A stretch of DNA of 64,000 nucleotides from assembly GCF_009451885.1 (NCBI RefSeq), contig NZ_WIAO01000009.1, positions 104,169 through 168,168 of the forward strand, given 5' to 3'. Origin of the DNA: Glycomyces albidus (GTDB lineage: Bacteria; Actinomycetota; Actinomycetes; Mycobacteriales; Micromonosporaceae). Under the pieces are notes generated by a model. That model was given only the letters and a program-made list of their open reading frames with translations. It did not search any database and had not been told where the DNA came from. Positions 1 to 9,324 of the stretch are shown one piece after another (within the stretch, counting starts at the first letter, position 1; the number at the start of each line of letters is the position of its first letter). Made by a program: the position numbers and the translations under genes.

Positions 1-1
1 C

Positions 2-571
2 GAGCTGCCCGGCTGGTATCCGGTCTTCGCCGAGCACACCCCCGCGAGCGTCCACACCACCGACCTCGACCGGGTCGAGGACTGGCTGGCTTGGGCCGCA
101 ATCGAACTCGGGTCGGAATCGGCAATCGTCAAGGACTTCGTGAAGTCGCGCAAGGACTTGTGGGACACCGCCTGCCATATCCCCGACCTGGCCGACGCCG
201 TGCAGCGCTCGCGCATCGTCGCACGGTTCCTGGAAGTCCAGGGCGGGGACCTGTACGGCGGGCTCGTCGTGCGCGCCTTCGAGGACTTCACCTCGTCCGG
301 GGGCACCGAGCAAGCCCGGGTGTGGTGGCTCGACGGCGCGCCGGTGCAGACCACCGCCCACCCCGACACCCCGCAGGTGGCCCCCGAAACCGACCTCACC
401 GGCATCGGGGACGCGGTGGCGGCGCTCGGGTGCCGGTTCGTCACCACCGATCTCGCCCATCGCTCCGACGGCGCCTGGCGCGTCATCGAAGTCGGCGACG
501 GCCAGGTCAGCGACTTCCCGCAGGGGACGAACGTCGCACCTCTGATCACAGCCCTGACGGCGGCTCGGTAA
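2..571 (+). CDS. ATP-grasp domain protein, 3' part
   Basis: The frame is open from the window edge, so only about the last 189 residues are present and the true start lies upstream. The stretch KDFVKSRKDLW, the central acidic and aromatic positions, and the ending WRVIEVGDGQVSDFP match the C-terminal half of small ATP-grasp proteins of the DUF4343 kind. ATP-grasp enzymes join a carboxylate to an amine or thiol using ATP, and here the ATP/Mg-binding EVGDGQVSD segment is intact. The substrate cannot be told from this fragment. The next gene is convergent, about 100 bp away, and I saw no clear terminator between them. Confidence 0.8.
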   Translation, partial: ELPGWYPVFAEHTPASVHTTDLDRVEDWLAWAAIELGSESAIVKDFVKSRKDLWDTACHIPDLADAVQRSRIVARFLEVQGGDLYGGLVVRAFEDFTSSGGTEQARVWWLDGAPVQTTAHPDTPQVAPETDLTGIGDAVAALGCRFVTTDLAHRSDGAWRVIEVGDGQVSDFPQGTNVAPLITALTAAR

Positions 572-673
572 GCAACAGTCCATACGAAACGCGTCGGGCA
601 AGACTGTGGCCGCGTTGGTATTCGAGGGACGACCGCAGAACTACCTGGCCTTCGCGATGCCCACTCGGGCGGA

Positions 674-1549
674 CTACTCCTCGAGGACGCGGAGGAGCAC
701 TCGGGCCTGGAAGCCGTCGGGGTCAGGGCTCGAGAGGCCGGCCATGGTCGCCAGCGCCTTCCACAGCGCCCATCCGCGCGCCCGCCGCCACAGGTCGTCG
801 GGCGCGTCGGCGGCCTCTCGGAAGATCTTTCGCTCGTCGCCGTCGAAGTAGGTCCAGGCCATGACGAGGTCGCAGGCCGGGTCGCCGACCCCGCAGGTGC
901 CGAAGTCGATGGCCGCCGAGAGCCTGCCGTCCACTGTGAGCAGGTTGCCGACGGCGATGTCGCCGTGGAACCAGACGGGGTCGTGGGGCCAGGCCGAGGT
1001 CAGTGCGCTCGCCCAGATCGCTCGGCAGGCGGTCGCGTCGACGGCGTCACCGAGGATCTCGAGCGCCTGCTGCACCTGGTCGCCGAAGACGCTGGGATGG
1101 CAGCCGCGGAAATGGGAATGGCGGCCGCCGGCTGGACCGTGCTGCGCCGGCGCGTTCCGCAGTTCGGTGAGCAGGCCGCCGAGATCGCGGGCCAACTGTG
1201 CGCGGTCGAGGTCGACCGCGGACTCGACCGTCCTGCCGGGCAGCCAGCGCCGCACCGACCACGGGAACGGGTAGCCGCGGCCTGGGCGACCGGTCGCAAC
1301 CGGTGTCGGTACCGGTATGGGCAGGTGGTCGGCGAGCACCGGCAGCCACCGGTCCTCCTTCTCGACCGCGGCCGCATACGCTTCGCCGCTCGGCAAGCGG
1401 ACCGAGAGGTCGGTGCCGAGCCTGAAGGTCCGGTTGTCCCAGCCTTGGCGTTCGATCGGTTCGACCGGGAGATCGGCCCATTCGGGGAACTGCTCGGAGA
1501 TGAGGGCGTGCACCAGGTCCGTGGTGATCTCGTTCGTTGGGGCGACCAC
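674..1549 (-). CDS. Aminoglycoside phosphotransferase-family kinase
   Basis: This 291-residue protein belongs to the APH/choline kinase-like phosphotransferase superfamily, which moves the ATP gamma-phosphate to a hydroxyl on a small molecule. The catalytic loop HGDIAVGNLL (His195, Asp197, Asn202) and the metal-binding IDFGTCGVGDPACDL segment (Asp215) are complete, so the enzyme should be active. The start is a GTG preceded by AAGGAG at five bases. The family includes aminoglycoside, macrolide and homoserine kinases. The sequence does not show which substrate is used, and resistance is possible but unproven. It lies downstream of and co-directional with the DUF4132 gene, but a strong hairpin separates them. 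Confidence 0.88.
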   Translation of the reverse strand: MVAPTNEITTDLVHALISEQFPEWADLPVEPIERQGWDNRTFRLGTDLSVRLPSGEAYAAAVEKEDRWLPVLADHLPIPVPTPVATGRPGRGYPFPWSVRRWLPGRTVESAVDLDRAQLARDLGGLLTELRNAPAQHGPAGGRHSHFRGCHPSVFGDQVQQALEILGDAVDATACRAIWASALTSAWPHDPVWFHGDIAVGNLLTVDGRLSAAIDFGTCGVGDPACDLVMAWTYFDGDERKIFREAADAPDDLWRRARGWALWKALATMAGLSSPDPDGFQARVLLRVLEE

Positions 1550-1695
1550 GCTTCTCCTTCGTCTTCGCGTCCGGGCTTTTCTCTAGAACCACATGCGGTT
1601 CAGTGATGCGCTGGAGTCTCGGCAACCCCGACAGCCTATGCAGCGCCGGTCTCGCCGATCCGGTGGCTGGGGCGGCACCGGCGAACCGAACCGGT

Positions 1696-1730
1696 CGCGT
1701 CCGGGCGTTCGGGGAGATCGCCCGGACGCG
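1696..1730 (-). terminator. Hairpin after the first DUF4132 gene
   Basis: A perfect 12-bp inverted repeat (CGCGTCCGGGCG at 1696-1707 and its complement at 1719-1730) encloses an 11-nt loop. It sits 33 bp past the stop of the DUF4132 gene. There is no T-run, as is common for actinomycete terminators. Confidence 0.6.
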
Positions 1731-1762
1731 CGGCGCGGCGTTCCGTACCGCAGTTCGCGGTC

Positions 1763-4700
1763 TCATTCCTGCTTCGTCACTCGGGAGAGTGCCCCCATCG
1801 CCTCGGAGAGGGCCACCGGATCGGCGTCGGCGGGGAAGTGGATCTCTTGGAGGACCTGGAGTTCCGCCGCGTCGAAGTGGTAGCCGCCGGCGAATCCCGG
1901 CGTGAAGTCCACCCGGAGCGATCCCGAACCGGGCAGGTGCCGCGCCACGCCGACGGTGACGCCCGTGCCCTCCCGTCGAATCGGGCGCCAGTCCTTGCGG
2001 GTCAGCCCGAACAGCGCTCCGGCGCTCGCCTTCGCGCCTTCGAACCGCGTCAGCCTCCCGGCCCGCAGCTCCGCTTCGTCCGGGGTGTGCACCGGCCGCG
2101 CGAGCTGGTCGAACGGCTGGAGGATCTCGTAGTCGGCGAGGATCTCCGCCCAGACCCGGGCCGTCTCGCCCAGCAGGAGCGGATGCGCGAGCCGGATCCG
2201 GGAGTCCGGGGCCGGTTCGATCGTGTTCTCCTCGACGTCGGTGTAGGTGCCGTCTTCGGCGAAGCGGAACGCCACGGTGCCGGAGTCCGACTCGGCCTGC
2301 CAGACCAGGCGCTTGACCAGGTGCCACATGAGCGCGTGGTCGGCCAGGTGGCGGCGGAACTCGGGCAGCGACCAGGTGCGGCCGTCGATCATCGCCCGTT
2401 CCAGGCGTCCGTTCTCGTTCGCGACCGACTTCAGGCCTCGGACGAGGCGCGCGTACTGCTCGGCCGCCGCGGCGGCGAGGTCGGCATCGTCGTCCGCAGT
2501 CGGATCGGGCAGTCCTCTGCGGCGCTTGCCGCGCTCGTCGATCACGAAGGGCCGCAGCCGCTCGTCGAATCCGATCTTGAACCGCCGCGGCCCGTAGTCG
2601 AGTTCGAGCGTGCCGTCCTCGCCCAGTTCGAAGTCGGGAACGAGGCGGTCGGCGAGCTGCTCGGCGTCCAGTCCCATGCCGGCCGCGATGAGGTCGATCT
2701 GGTCCGCGGCGGATTCCTTGAGCGCCTTGGTCTCGGCGGTGCGCTGCAGTGAGTTGACGGCGAGCAGCGCCTCCTCCGACTCGATCGCGCCCAGCGCTTG
2801 GAGGGCGTTCTGGGCCCGCTTGGAGGCGCCCTCGCGCGACCATTGGCGGATGAGCGCCTCGATGCGCTCGACGGTTCCGCCGTCGGCGAACCGGGCGAGC
2901 TGCGTGAGCGCCCAGCCGTCCTTGGCCGGGTGCCCTGCGAGCGACCAGGAGTCGAAGACCGTCCATGAGAACTCGCGCAGGCTCTGCGCGTCGCAGTGCT
3001 CCTTGAAGACGTCGATGCCGGCGTATGGAATCGCGAGCGAGTCGAGCATCATCGTGCCGACCAGGCGGCCGACGGCCGCCGCCGGTAGGCGGTGGCGGCG
3101 GTCCCGGGTGAGCACGGGCATGCCGAGGATCGGATCGGCCCATTCGGGAACGCGCGGCGCTTTGCGGCCGTCGAGTTCGAGGGGGTCGGCGGCGAGGATC
3201 GCGGCGACCGCGGACCGGGCGTCGTCGCCGTAGACGGCCGCGGCGTCCAGGACGGCCGCCTCGCCGTGGCTGCGGGCGACGTGCCGCAGGACCGCTTCGG
3301 CGGCGCGCCTGGGTTTGCCGGGCGCGCCGACGGCGTCCGGGGTCAACCAGGTCACGGCGTCGGTGCCGTGGCGGGCGAGCCAGAAGACGACGCTGGCACG
3401 TGTCGAGGGGAGGCGCACGAGCCAGTCGGCTGCGATACGGGCCGCCTCGACGCCGCCGACGGGCGGGAGCGCGCGGGGATGGCGCGCGGACTTCGCCAGT
3501 GCCGCAAGGACGTCCGGCACGGCTTCCGCGCCGCCTTCGGCGAGGCGCCGCCGGACGTCGTCGATGCGCTTGCCGCCCTCGGCCCAGGTCTCGCGCTCGC
3601 CGTCGCGCCAGCGCAGGACGGCGGCGTCCACCGGCCGTACCTCGACGGGTTCGCGTTTCGCCTTGGTGCGCTTGCTGCTCCACGGAGGGTCGGTGAACAG
3701 GGCGGGGAGGTCCTGCGCTTCGGGCGGGGCGCCGTCGAAGCGCAGGAGCCGGTCGATCGCCTCCCGCACGGCCGGTTCGGCGGTGGCGACGGCCTCGGCG
3801 GGGAGGACGCGGGCGGCGAGGTGCGCGAGCCGCGAGCGCAGGTGCGGGTCGTCGGCGGTGGCGGCGACCTTGGCGAGGACCCGCACGGTGCGGCGCGGGA
3901 AGCGCTCGGCGGCGCGCCGGGCCAGGTCGGCGGTGGCGTCGCCGACCATGCCGGTGAGGAGGAATTCCACGCCCGCGTCGTGGGGCACGGCCGCGAGCAC
4001 GTGCTTTCGGACGTCGATCCACCGGTTCGGGGAGGTGCGGCGCAGGTCCTCGACCACCAGGGGGAGGCCGTCGGCGCCGAAGGCGTTGACGAGGGTGCCG
4101 ATCTGCTGAGAGCTGTTGCCGTTCGGGCCGATCGAGGTGATGCCCGCGGCGGCGATCTGGTCGAGGGAGGAGGCCATGGCGAAGATCCACACCTTCTCGT
4201 ACGAGGAGTCGACCTCCCATTCGCCGAACTCGGCGCAGACCTGGTCGACCCAGTCCGGCTCGGACATGAAGTACGCGCGGACCAGGCGCTGGCGGTGGCT
4301 GCGCCCGTAGGGTTCGAGCAGCTCGCGGTAGCGGCGGTACTCGGTTTCGGGCATGGCGGTGAGCAGTTCGCGGATCCGGTCGCAGTCGGGTCCGAAGCCG
4401 GCGTTCCAGCTCGACCCCGCGGGTGCGGTAGGCGCGTACACGAGTGCGGGCACGCTGCCGTTCACATGCTTGAAGTAGTGGTCGTCGGAGCCGGCGGCGA
4501 CCACGCGGAGCGCGAACCGCTCCAGCGTCGCGCAGACGGCGAGCTCGAGGCCGTGCTCGCCGTACCAGGCGTCGATCCGCCGGTAGGAGGCGCTCCACGA
4601 GCGGAAGTCGGGCGGGTGGACGCAGCCGACGATCTTGAGGGCCGCGGCGGCCCCGAGCGGGTCCGGCGCACCGTCGAGATACGACTGGAGGGCGGCGGCG

Positions 4701-4933
4701 ATCGCGGGGTCGCTGTCCGGGCATTCGACCGCGGCGCGGAGGTACTCGCGGGAGGGGCCGAGGCCGGCGGTGCGCCAGTGCTCGACCATGTCCGGGCGCA
4801 GCGGGTTCGGGGGCGGGAACGGCCGGTCGCGGCGCGGTAGCGAGGTCAGGTGGAGGCGGTCGTCGGCCGCGTAGGACGACCATCGCTCGAAGGCGTCCTC
4901 GTCGAGGGATGCGGCGGATCGCGTGTCGGTCAT
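1763..4933 (-). CDS. DUF4132 domain-containing protein (copy 1)
   Basis: This is a very large soluble protein of 1056 residues. Its C-terminal quarter carries the DUF4132 signature: LDYGPRRFKIGFDERLRPFV, then a helical stretch, then FRFAEDGTYTDVEEN and ILQPFDQLARPV. The family includes Escherichia coli YehI and MolR-type proteins. Its biochemical role is unknown; only a regulatory or stress-related role has been suggested. The N-terminal two thirds looks like alpha-helical, HEAT-like repeats rich in Ala, Leu and Arg. There is no signal peptide or membrane segment. A clear paralogue lies at 15537-18896. It is divergent from the beta-xylosidase gene across about 200 bp. The start is ATG with only a weak GGGAA upstream. 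Confidence 0.88.
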   Translation of the reverse strand: MTDTRSAASLDEDAFERWSSYAADDRLHLTSLPRRDRPFPPPNPLRPDMVEHWRTAGLGPSREYLRAAVECPDSDPAIAAALQSYLDGAPDPLGAAAALKIVGCVHPPDFRSWSASYRRIDAWYGEHGLELAVCATLERFALRVVAAGSDDHYFKHVNGSVPALVYAPTAPAGSSWNAGFGPDCDRIRELLTAMPETEYRRYRELLEPYGRSHRQRLVRAYFMSEPDWVDQVCAEFGEWEVDSSYEKVWIFAMASSLDQIAAAGITSIGPNGNSSQQIGTLVNAFGADGLPLVVEDLRRTSPNRWIDVRKHVLAAVPHDAGVEFLLTGMVGDATADLARRAAERFPRRTVRVLAKVAATADDPHLRSRLAHLAARVLPAEAVATAEPAVREAIDRLLRFDGAPPEAQDLPALFTDPPWSSKRTKAKREPVEVRPVDAAVLRWRDGERETWAEGGKRIDDVRRRLAEGGAEAVPDVLAALAKSARHPRALPPVGGVEAARIAADWLVRLPSTRASVVFWLARHGTDAVTWLTPDAVGAPGKPRRAAEAVLRHVARSHGEAAVLDAAAVYGDDARSAVAAILAADPLELDGRKAPRVPEWADPILGMPVLTRDRRHRLPAAAVGRLVGTMMLDSLAIPYAGIDVFKEHCDAQSLREFSWTVFDSWSLAGHPAKDGWALTQLARFADGGTVERIEALIRQWSREGASKRAQNALQALGAIESEEALLAVNSLQRTAETKALKESAADQIDLIAAGMGLDAEQLADRLVPDFELGEDGTLELDYGPRRFKIGFDERLRPFVIDERGKRRRGLPDPTADDDADLAAAAAEQYARLVRGLKSVANENGRLERAMIDGRTWSLPEFRRHLADHALMWHLVKRLVWQAESDSGTVAFRFAEDGTYTDVEENTIEPAPDSRIRLAHPLLLGETARVWAEILADYEILQPFDQLARPVHTPDEAELRAGRLTRFEGAKASAGALFGLTRKDWRPIRREGTGVTVGVARHLPGSGSLRVDFTPGFAGGYHFDAAELQVLQEIHFPADADPVALSEAMGALSRVTKQE

Positions 4934-5140
4934 GGGGTTCCCAACGATCGGAGTGGTTGAGGGCGTTCGGCGGTCGGCGACGGCGACCGCGCCCTGCGAT
5001 CATCGGATCGGGGTGTGACATGCGGTCCGGCGGGGGCCGTCGAACAGTGCGGCCGTCGATGTCACCGGCCGGACGCCGCGCAGGTCAATGAACGTGAATC
5101 GGCCGCGGATCGGTGCGAGCAGGAGGATAGGGTTTGCGGC

Positions 5141-7171
5141 GTGGAGATACACGTCGCGAAGTCCGGGTCCGATACCGCCGCTGGAACCGCCGAGGCCCCC
5201 CTGCTCAGCATCGGTGCGGCCGCGGCACTGGCGCAACCGGGGGACACCGTCGTCGTCCATGAGGGCGTGTACCGCGAGTGGGTGAACCCGCCTCGCGGCG
5301 GCACGGCCGCCGCGCCGATCACCTACCAGGCCGCGCTGGGCGCGGACGGCCGCTACGAGCCGGTCACGGTCTCCGGCGCCGAGGTGATCACCGACTGGCG
5401 CCCCCACCCCGGCTCGGCGGCCGTCTGGACGGCGACGGTGCCGAACACCCTGTTCGGGGACCACAACCCGTATGCCGAACGCATCGGCGGCGACTGGTTC
5501 TTCGACCAGGTCAACACCTGGCACACCGGCGAGGTGTACCTCGACGGCAAGTCCATGTACGAGTCGCCGACCCTCGGCGGCGTCGAACGCCCCGAAGTCA
5601 CCGAGGACTCGTTCGACCAGGAGGGCTCCCTGCTGACGTGGTACTGCGAGGTGGGCGACGACGCCACGCGGATCACGGCGAACTTCGGCGGTGCCGACCC
5701 GGCCGACCACGAGATCGAGATCAACGTCCGCAAGTTCGTGTTCTGGCCTGCGGCAACGGGAATCGACCACATCACGGTGCGCGGCTTCACCCTGACCAAG
5801 GCCGCCACGCAGTGGGCGCCGCCCACCGCGCTCCAGGAGGGCCTGATCGGCCCGCACTGGTCCAAGGGCTGGGTGATCGAGGACAACACGATCACCGACT
5901 CGAAGAACGTCGGCGTCTCCCTGGGCAAGGAGGCCAGCACGGGGCAGAACGAGTGGCTCGCGGGACCCGAGGGCGCCAAGGGCGGCACGCAGCGCGAGCG
6001 CGAGGTGATCCAGCGGGCGCTCGCCCTGCGCGGGCCCGACGCCGGCGAGCCGCACCCGTGGCACCGGGACCACGTCGGCTCCCACACGGTGCGCCGCAAC
6101 ACGATCCGGGACTGCGAGCAGGCGGGCGTCGTCGGACATCTCGGCGCGGCGTTCTCCCACATCGTCGACAACCACATCTCCCGCATCCACGTGAAGCGGC
6201 AATGGCACGGCGCCGAGGTCGCCGGCATCAAACTGCACGCCGCCATCGACACCGTGATCAGTGGAAATACGATCCACCACACGCACCGGGCCCTGTGGCT
6301 CGACTGGCAGGCCCAAGGCACCTCGCTGCGCCGCAACGTCTTCTACGCCTCCACCGCCGAGGACTTCATGGTCGAGGTCTGCCACGGACCGTACCTTGTG
6401 GACTCGAACCTGTTCCTCTCACCGTGGGCGGTCAAGGACATGTCCACCGGCGGCGCGTACGTGCACAACTACTTCGCGGGCCGCATCGCGAACTGCACCG
6501 AGCACCAGCGGTACACCCCGTACCACTTCCCGCACTCCACGGCCGTCTACGGCGTCTCGAACATCCTCGGCGGCGACAACCGGTTCTACAACAACGTCTT
6601 CGTCGGCGACCGTGCCGGCCGGGAAGGCGCCGAACCGCAAGCGGCCGAACCGGCGCTCGCGAGCTTCTGGTCGGGCGCGATCGACATCGACGGCGTGCCC
6701 GGCCAGGCCGCCTTCGTGCCGACCCCGGTCGGAACCTCGCAGTACGACGCCTACCCGACGCAGGAGGAGTACCCGAACGAGCACGGCAGCGCACTGGCCG
6801 GGCCGCGCCTCCCGGTCTGGGTCGAGGGCAACCTGTACGCGGAGGGCGCCGAGCCGTTCCGCGCGGAGCCCGCGCCCCGCGTCGTCGGCACCTCGCCGGT
6901 GCGCGTCGAGGTGCACGACGCCGCAGCCGGCTCCGTCCGCGTCGAGCTGGCCGACGGCGCGGCCCTCGGCGTCGTCGCCCCGGTGACGACGGCGCGCCTC
7001 GGAACGAGTTACCAAGCCGAGATGGGCTATACCGACCCCGACGGATCCGACCTGGACCTGAGCACCGACATCACCGGCCTCAAGCGCGACGAGGCCGTGC
7101 CCGGGCCGTTCGCGGCGTCGACGCCCGGTACCCTGATCCTCACCGCACCGGCCCCGGAGCGTCGCGGCTGA
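5141..7171 (+). CDS. GH120 beta-xylosidase, intracellular
   Basis: The 676-residue protein is a right-handed parallel beta-helix that I recognise as glycoside hydrolase family 120, typified by XylC of Thermoanaerobacterium. These enzymes release xylose, sometimes arabinose, from the non-reducing ends of xylo-oligosaccharides. Matching blocks include GDTVVVHEGVYREW, TQWAPPTALQEGLIGPHWSK and the catalytic region LWLDWQAQGT followed by FMVEVCHGPYLVDSN. By analogy Asp388 is the nucleophile and Glu412 the acid/base. No signal peptide is present, so it should act in the cytoplasm on imported oligosaccharides. I chose the GTG start because AGGAGG lies 14 bases upstream and codon bias collapses further 5'. 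It pairs functionally with the GH10 xylanase at 37.7 kb. Confidence 0.88.
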   Translation: MEIHVAKSGSDTAAGTAEAPLLSIGAAAALAQPGDTVVVHEGVYREWVNPPRGGTAAAPITYQAALGADGRYEPVTVSGAEVITDWRPHPGSAAVWTATVPNTLFGDHNPYAERIGGDWFFDQVNTWHTGEVYLDGKSMYESPTLGGVERPEVTEDSFDQEGSLLTWYCEVGDDATRITANFGGADPADHEIEINVRKFVFWPAATGIDHITVRGFTLTKAATQWAPPTALQEGLIGPHWSKGWVIEDNTITDSKNVGVSLGKEASTGQNEWLAGPEGAKGGTQREREVIQRALALRGPDAGEPHPWHRDHVGSHTVRRNTIRDCEQAGVVGHLGAAFSHIVDNHISRIHVKRQWHGAEVAGIKLHAAIDTVISGNTIHHTHRALWLDWQAQGTSLRRNVFYASTAEDFMVEVCHGPYLVDSNLFLSPWAVKDMSTGGAYVHNYFAGRIANCTEHQRYTPYHFPHSTAVYGVSNILGGDNRFYNNVFVGDRAGREGAEPQAAEPALASFWSGAIDIDGVPGQAAFVPTPVGTSQYDAYPTQEEYPNEHGSALAGPRLPVWVEGNLYAEGAEPFRAEPAPRVVGTSPVRVEVHDAAAGSVRVELADGAALGVVAPVTTARLGTSYQAEMGYTDPDGSDLDLSTDITGLKRDEAVPGPFAASTPGTLILTAPAPERRG

Positions 7172-7222
7172 GGAGCCCGCTGAAGCATCGGTCACCCGAA
7201 GCCGGCGGAGCGGCGGACGGCG

Positions 7223-7240
7223 GGAGTCGAGAACGACTCC
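7223..7240. terminator. Short hairpin between convergent genes
   Basis: GGAGTCG and CGACTCC flank an AGAA tetraloop in the 153-bp gap between the convergent beta-xylosidase and FabH-like genes. The stem is only 7 bp and has no T-tract, so this is a tentative bidirectional terminator. Confidence 0.4.
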
Positions 7241-7324
7241 TGACCGTCTCCACCCGCTCCCCATACGATCCACCGACGGGACGACCGGTTCGGCCGGTGC
7301 AGCGGTGCCGAACGCCGACGCGGC

Positions 7325-8269
7325 CTACGGCGCGGTGACGACCTGCCCCGCCCAGGAGAGGCCGCCGCCGAAGGCGAAGAGCAGCACCGGGGCGCCGGCG
7401 GGGACCGCCCGCCGCTCGACCAGTTTCGACAACGCGAGCGGGACCGATGCGGCCGAGGTGTTGCCGGAGTCGACGACGTCCCGGGCGATGACGGCGTCCT
7501 CGGCGAGGCCGAGCCGGCGCACGATCGCCTCGATGATCCGCAGGTTCGCCTGGTGGGTCACCACCCCGGCGAGGTCGGCCGGTTCGAGCCCCGCCCGGCG
7601 GCACGCCTCGACGGCGAGGTCGATGAGTTCAGTTGTGGCCCAGCGGAAGACGACTTGACCGGACTGGGTGAAGCGCGGCCGCCAGCTCCCGGCGAGTCGC
7701 ACCGCGTCGGCGCGGGTCGGGTCACCGCCCCAGACGACCGGGCCGATCCCCGGGCCCTCGGCGGCGCTGACCACCGCCGCGCCCGCCCCGTCGCCGAGCA
7801 GCACGCATGTGCTGCGGTCGCTCCAGTCCGTCACATCCGACATCTTCTCGGCCCCGACGACCAGCGCGTGCCTCGCCGCGCGCGCCCGCACCGCGTGGTC
7901 GGCGGTCGCCACCGCGGTGCAGAAGCCCGCGCAGCCGTTGTTGAGGTCGAACGTGGCCGCGGCGGGAATGCCGAGCCGGGCCGCGACCTGCGCGGCGATC
8001 GAGGGGCAGCGGTCGATCGCGCTGCACGTGGCGACGGTGACCATGCCGATGTCGCCGGGCTCCAGGCCGGCGGCGACGAGCGCTTCGGCGGCCGCTGCGG
8101 ACGCCATGTCGGCCACCGATTCGTCGGCGGCGGCGATGTGCCGGGTGGCGATGCCGGTGCGCTGGCGGATCCACTCGTCGCTGGTGTCGACCATGCCGGC
8201 CAGGTCGTCGTTGGTCATCACGCGGGACGGTTGGTAGTGCCCGAGGGCGGCGATTCGGCTTCCGGGCAT
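7325..8269 (-). CDS. 3-oxoacyl-ACP synthase III (FabH/KAS III) family
   Basis: The 314-residue protein is a KAS III-type thiolase-fold enzyme. Such enzymes condense an acyl-CoA with malonyl-ACP, either to start fatty-acid synthesis or in secondary metabolism. The Cys-His-Asn triad is visible: Cys113 in NNGCAGF, His in THQANLRI and Asn in DSGNTSAAS. The opening GHYQPSRVMTNDDLAGMVDTSDEWIRQRTGI is classical FabH. A strong GAGGAG precedes the chosen ATG; the frame stays open further upstream but runs into the divergent TetR gene. It is isolated from other fatty-acid genes and faces its own TetR regulator, which suggests a regulated specialised role rather than housekeeping FabH. Confidence 0.9.
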   Translation of the reverse strand: MPGSRIAALGHYQPSRVMTNDDLAGMVDTSDEWIRQRTGIATRHIAAADESVADMASAAAAEALVAAGLEPGDIGMVTVATCSAIDRCPSIAAQVAARLGIPAAATFDLNNGCAGFCTAVATADHAVRARAARHALVVGAEKMSDVTDWSDRSTCVLLGDGAGAAVVSAAEGPGIGPVVWGGDPTRADAVRLAGSWRPRFTQSGQVVFRWATTELIDLAVEACRRAGLEPADLAGVVTHQANLRIIEAIVRRLGLAEDAVIARDVVDSGNTSAASVPLALSKLVERRAVPAGAPVLLFAFGGGLSWAGQVVTAP

Positions 8270-8304
8270 GGGATCTCCTCTGTTCGGCGACCGGACCGCC
8301 AATA

Positions 8305-8324
8305 TAGCAACCGATCGGTCGCTA
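8305..8324. promoter_or_regulatory. Palindromic TetR operator
   Basis: TAGCAACCGATCGGTCGCTA is palindromic at 18 of 20 positions, centred on CGATCG. It lies 29 bp ahead of the TetR start and 35 bp ahead of the FabH-like start. Its position between the divergent genes fits the binding site of the adjacent TetR protein, controlling both genes. Confidence 0.7.
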
Positions 8325-8353
8325 ATGGGTGCTCGGTCGGCTAGGATCACGGC

Positions 8354-8974
8354 ATGAGCCCGCGCCGATCCGTCGCCGAAACCCGCCTGACCCGGGACCG
8401 CATCGTTGAACGAGGCGTCGCCGCAGCGTCGGTCGACGGCCTCGAGGGGCTGACCATCGGGCAGCTCGCGGCCGACCTCGGCATGAGCAAGGCCGGCGTG
8501 CTCGGCCACTTCGGGTCCAAAGAGGCCCTGCAACTCGCGCTCTTGGACGCCGCGGCCGCCGCCTTCGCCCGGATCGTGTGGAGGCCCGCGGAACTCGAGC
8601 CGCCCGGACTGCCTCGGCTGCGCGCGGTGTGCGAAACGTGGATCGACTACCTCGAGCACGAGCGGCAGATCTTCCCCGGCGGCTGCCTCTTCACCACCGC
8701 GGCGATCGAATTCGACGCCCGCGGCGGACCGGTGCGCGATGCCGTGGCGCGCCTGCACAAGCTCTGGCGGCGGCGCCTGGTCGCCGAGGCCCGTACCGCC
8801 GTGGCCACGGGAGACCTGCCGCGCGGCACCGACCCGGAGCAGGTCGCGTTCGAACTGGTCGGCCTGTTCATGGCGCTCAACCAGGAGATCCAGCTCTTCG
8901 CCGACCCGAATGCCGCACAACGCACTCGCCGCGCCCTGCACCGGCTCCTCGCGACTGCCGAGCACCAGCAGTGA
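8354..8974 (+). CDS. TetR/AcrR family transcriptional regulator
   Basis: The 206-residue protein has an N-terminal TetR helix-turn-helix (about residues 14-60; LTIGQLAADLGMSKAGVLGHFGSKEALQLAL). Its C-terminal ligand domain resembles the TetR_C_16/YxaF-like type. Such proteins are dimeric repressors released by a small ligand. The gene is divergent from the FabH-like synthase over a near-perfect palindrome, so that synthase and the regulator itself are the likely targets. The ligand may be an acyl compound, but that is only inferred from the neighbour. Start codon ATG; the upstream region is AT-richer than the surroundings. Confidence 0.9.
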   Translation: MSPRRSVAETRLTRDRIVERGVAAASVDGLEGLTIGQLAADLGMSKAGVLGHFGSKEALQLALLDAAAAAFARIVWRPAELEPPGLPRLRAVCETWIDYLEHERQIFPGGCLFTTAAIEFDARGGPVRDAVARLHKLWRRRLVAEARTAVATGDLPRGTDPEQVAFELVGLFMALNQEIQLFADPNAAQRTRRALHRLLATAEHQQ

Positions 8975-9324
8975 CGGGAAGTCCCCTCGAATCCCGCGCC
9001 GGGCGCCATCCCTCCTGAGCGGTCGCGGCCGCCCCGAGGACGAGCGTCAGCGATGTCCGGAAGCTGAGCCGAGCCGTTCCCGTCGGGACGTCCGAGGTCG
9101 CGACCGGAGCACGGGATGTCCCGTTCGGTTCGCAGTCCTTCGCCGCCGGTCTCTTGCCGGTGTTCCGCCGGTCGGCCGCCTGGTGATCGGCGTCTCATCT
9201 CGAAACGATGATCTCAAGGCATATCGGACCGCGATCCGCATTCGCGATCCCGGCTGAGCGGAGCGATTCGTCCAGCCGCCGTCCGTTGTGCCTTTCATGA
9301 CCCTGCATGAAGAAGGGAAAGTTC
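8975..9324. other. 350-bp gap with no gene seen
   Basis: No frame here keeps the strong G/C third-position bias of the neighbouring genes. The right end presumably carries the promoter of the secreted-protein pair. I could not pick a convincing promoter, RNA gene or repeat. Confidence 0.5.

Noticed and set aside
1047..5021. A 1324-codon open frame on the minus strand
   Set aside because: It is a shadow of the DUF4132 and phosphotransferase genes: Arg/Pro-rich, no recognisable domain, and out of register with third-position G/C bias.
8975..9324. Short open frames on both strands in the gap before the secreted-protein pair
   Set aside because: They have no coding bias, no ribosome site and no recognisable motif.
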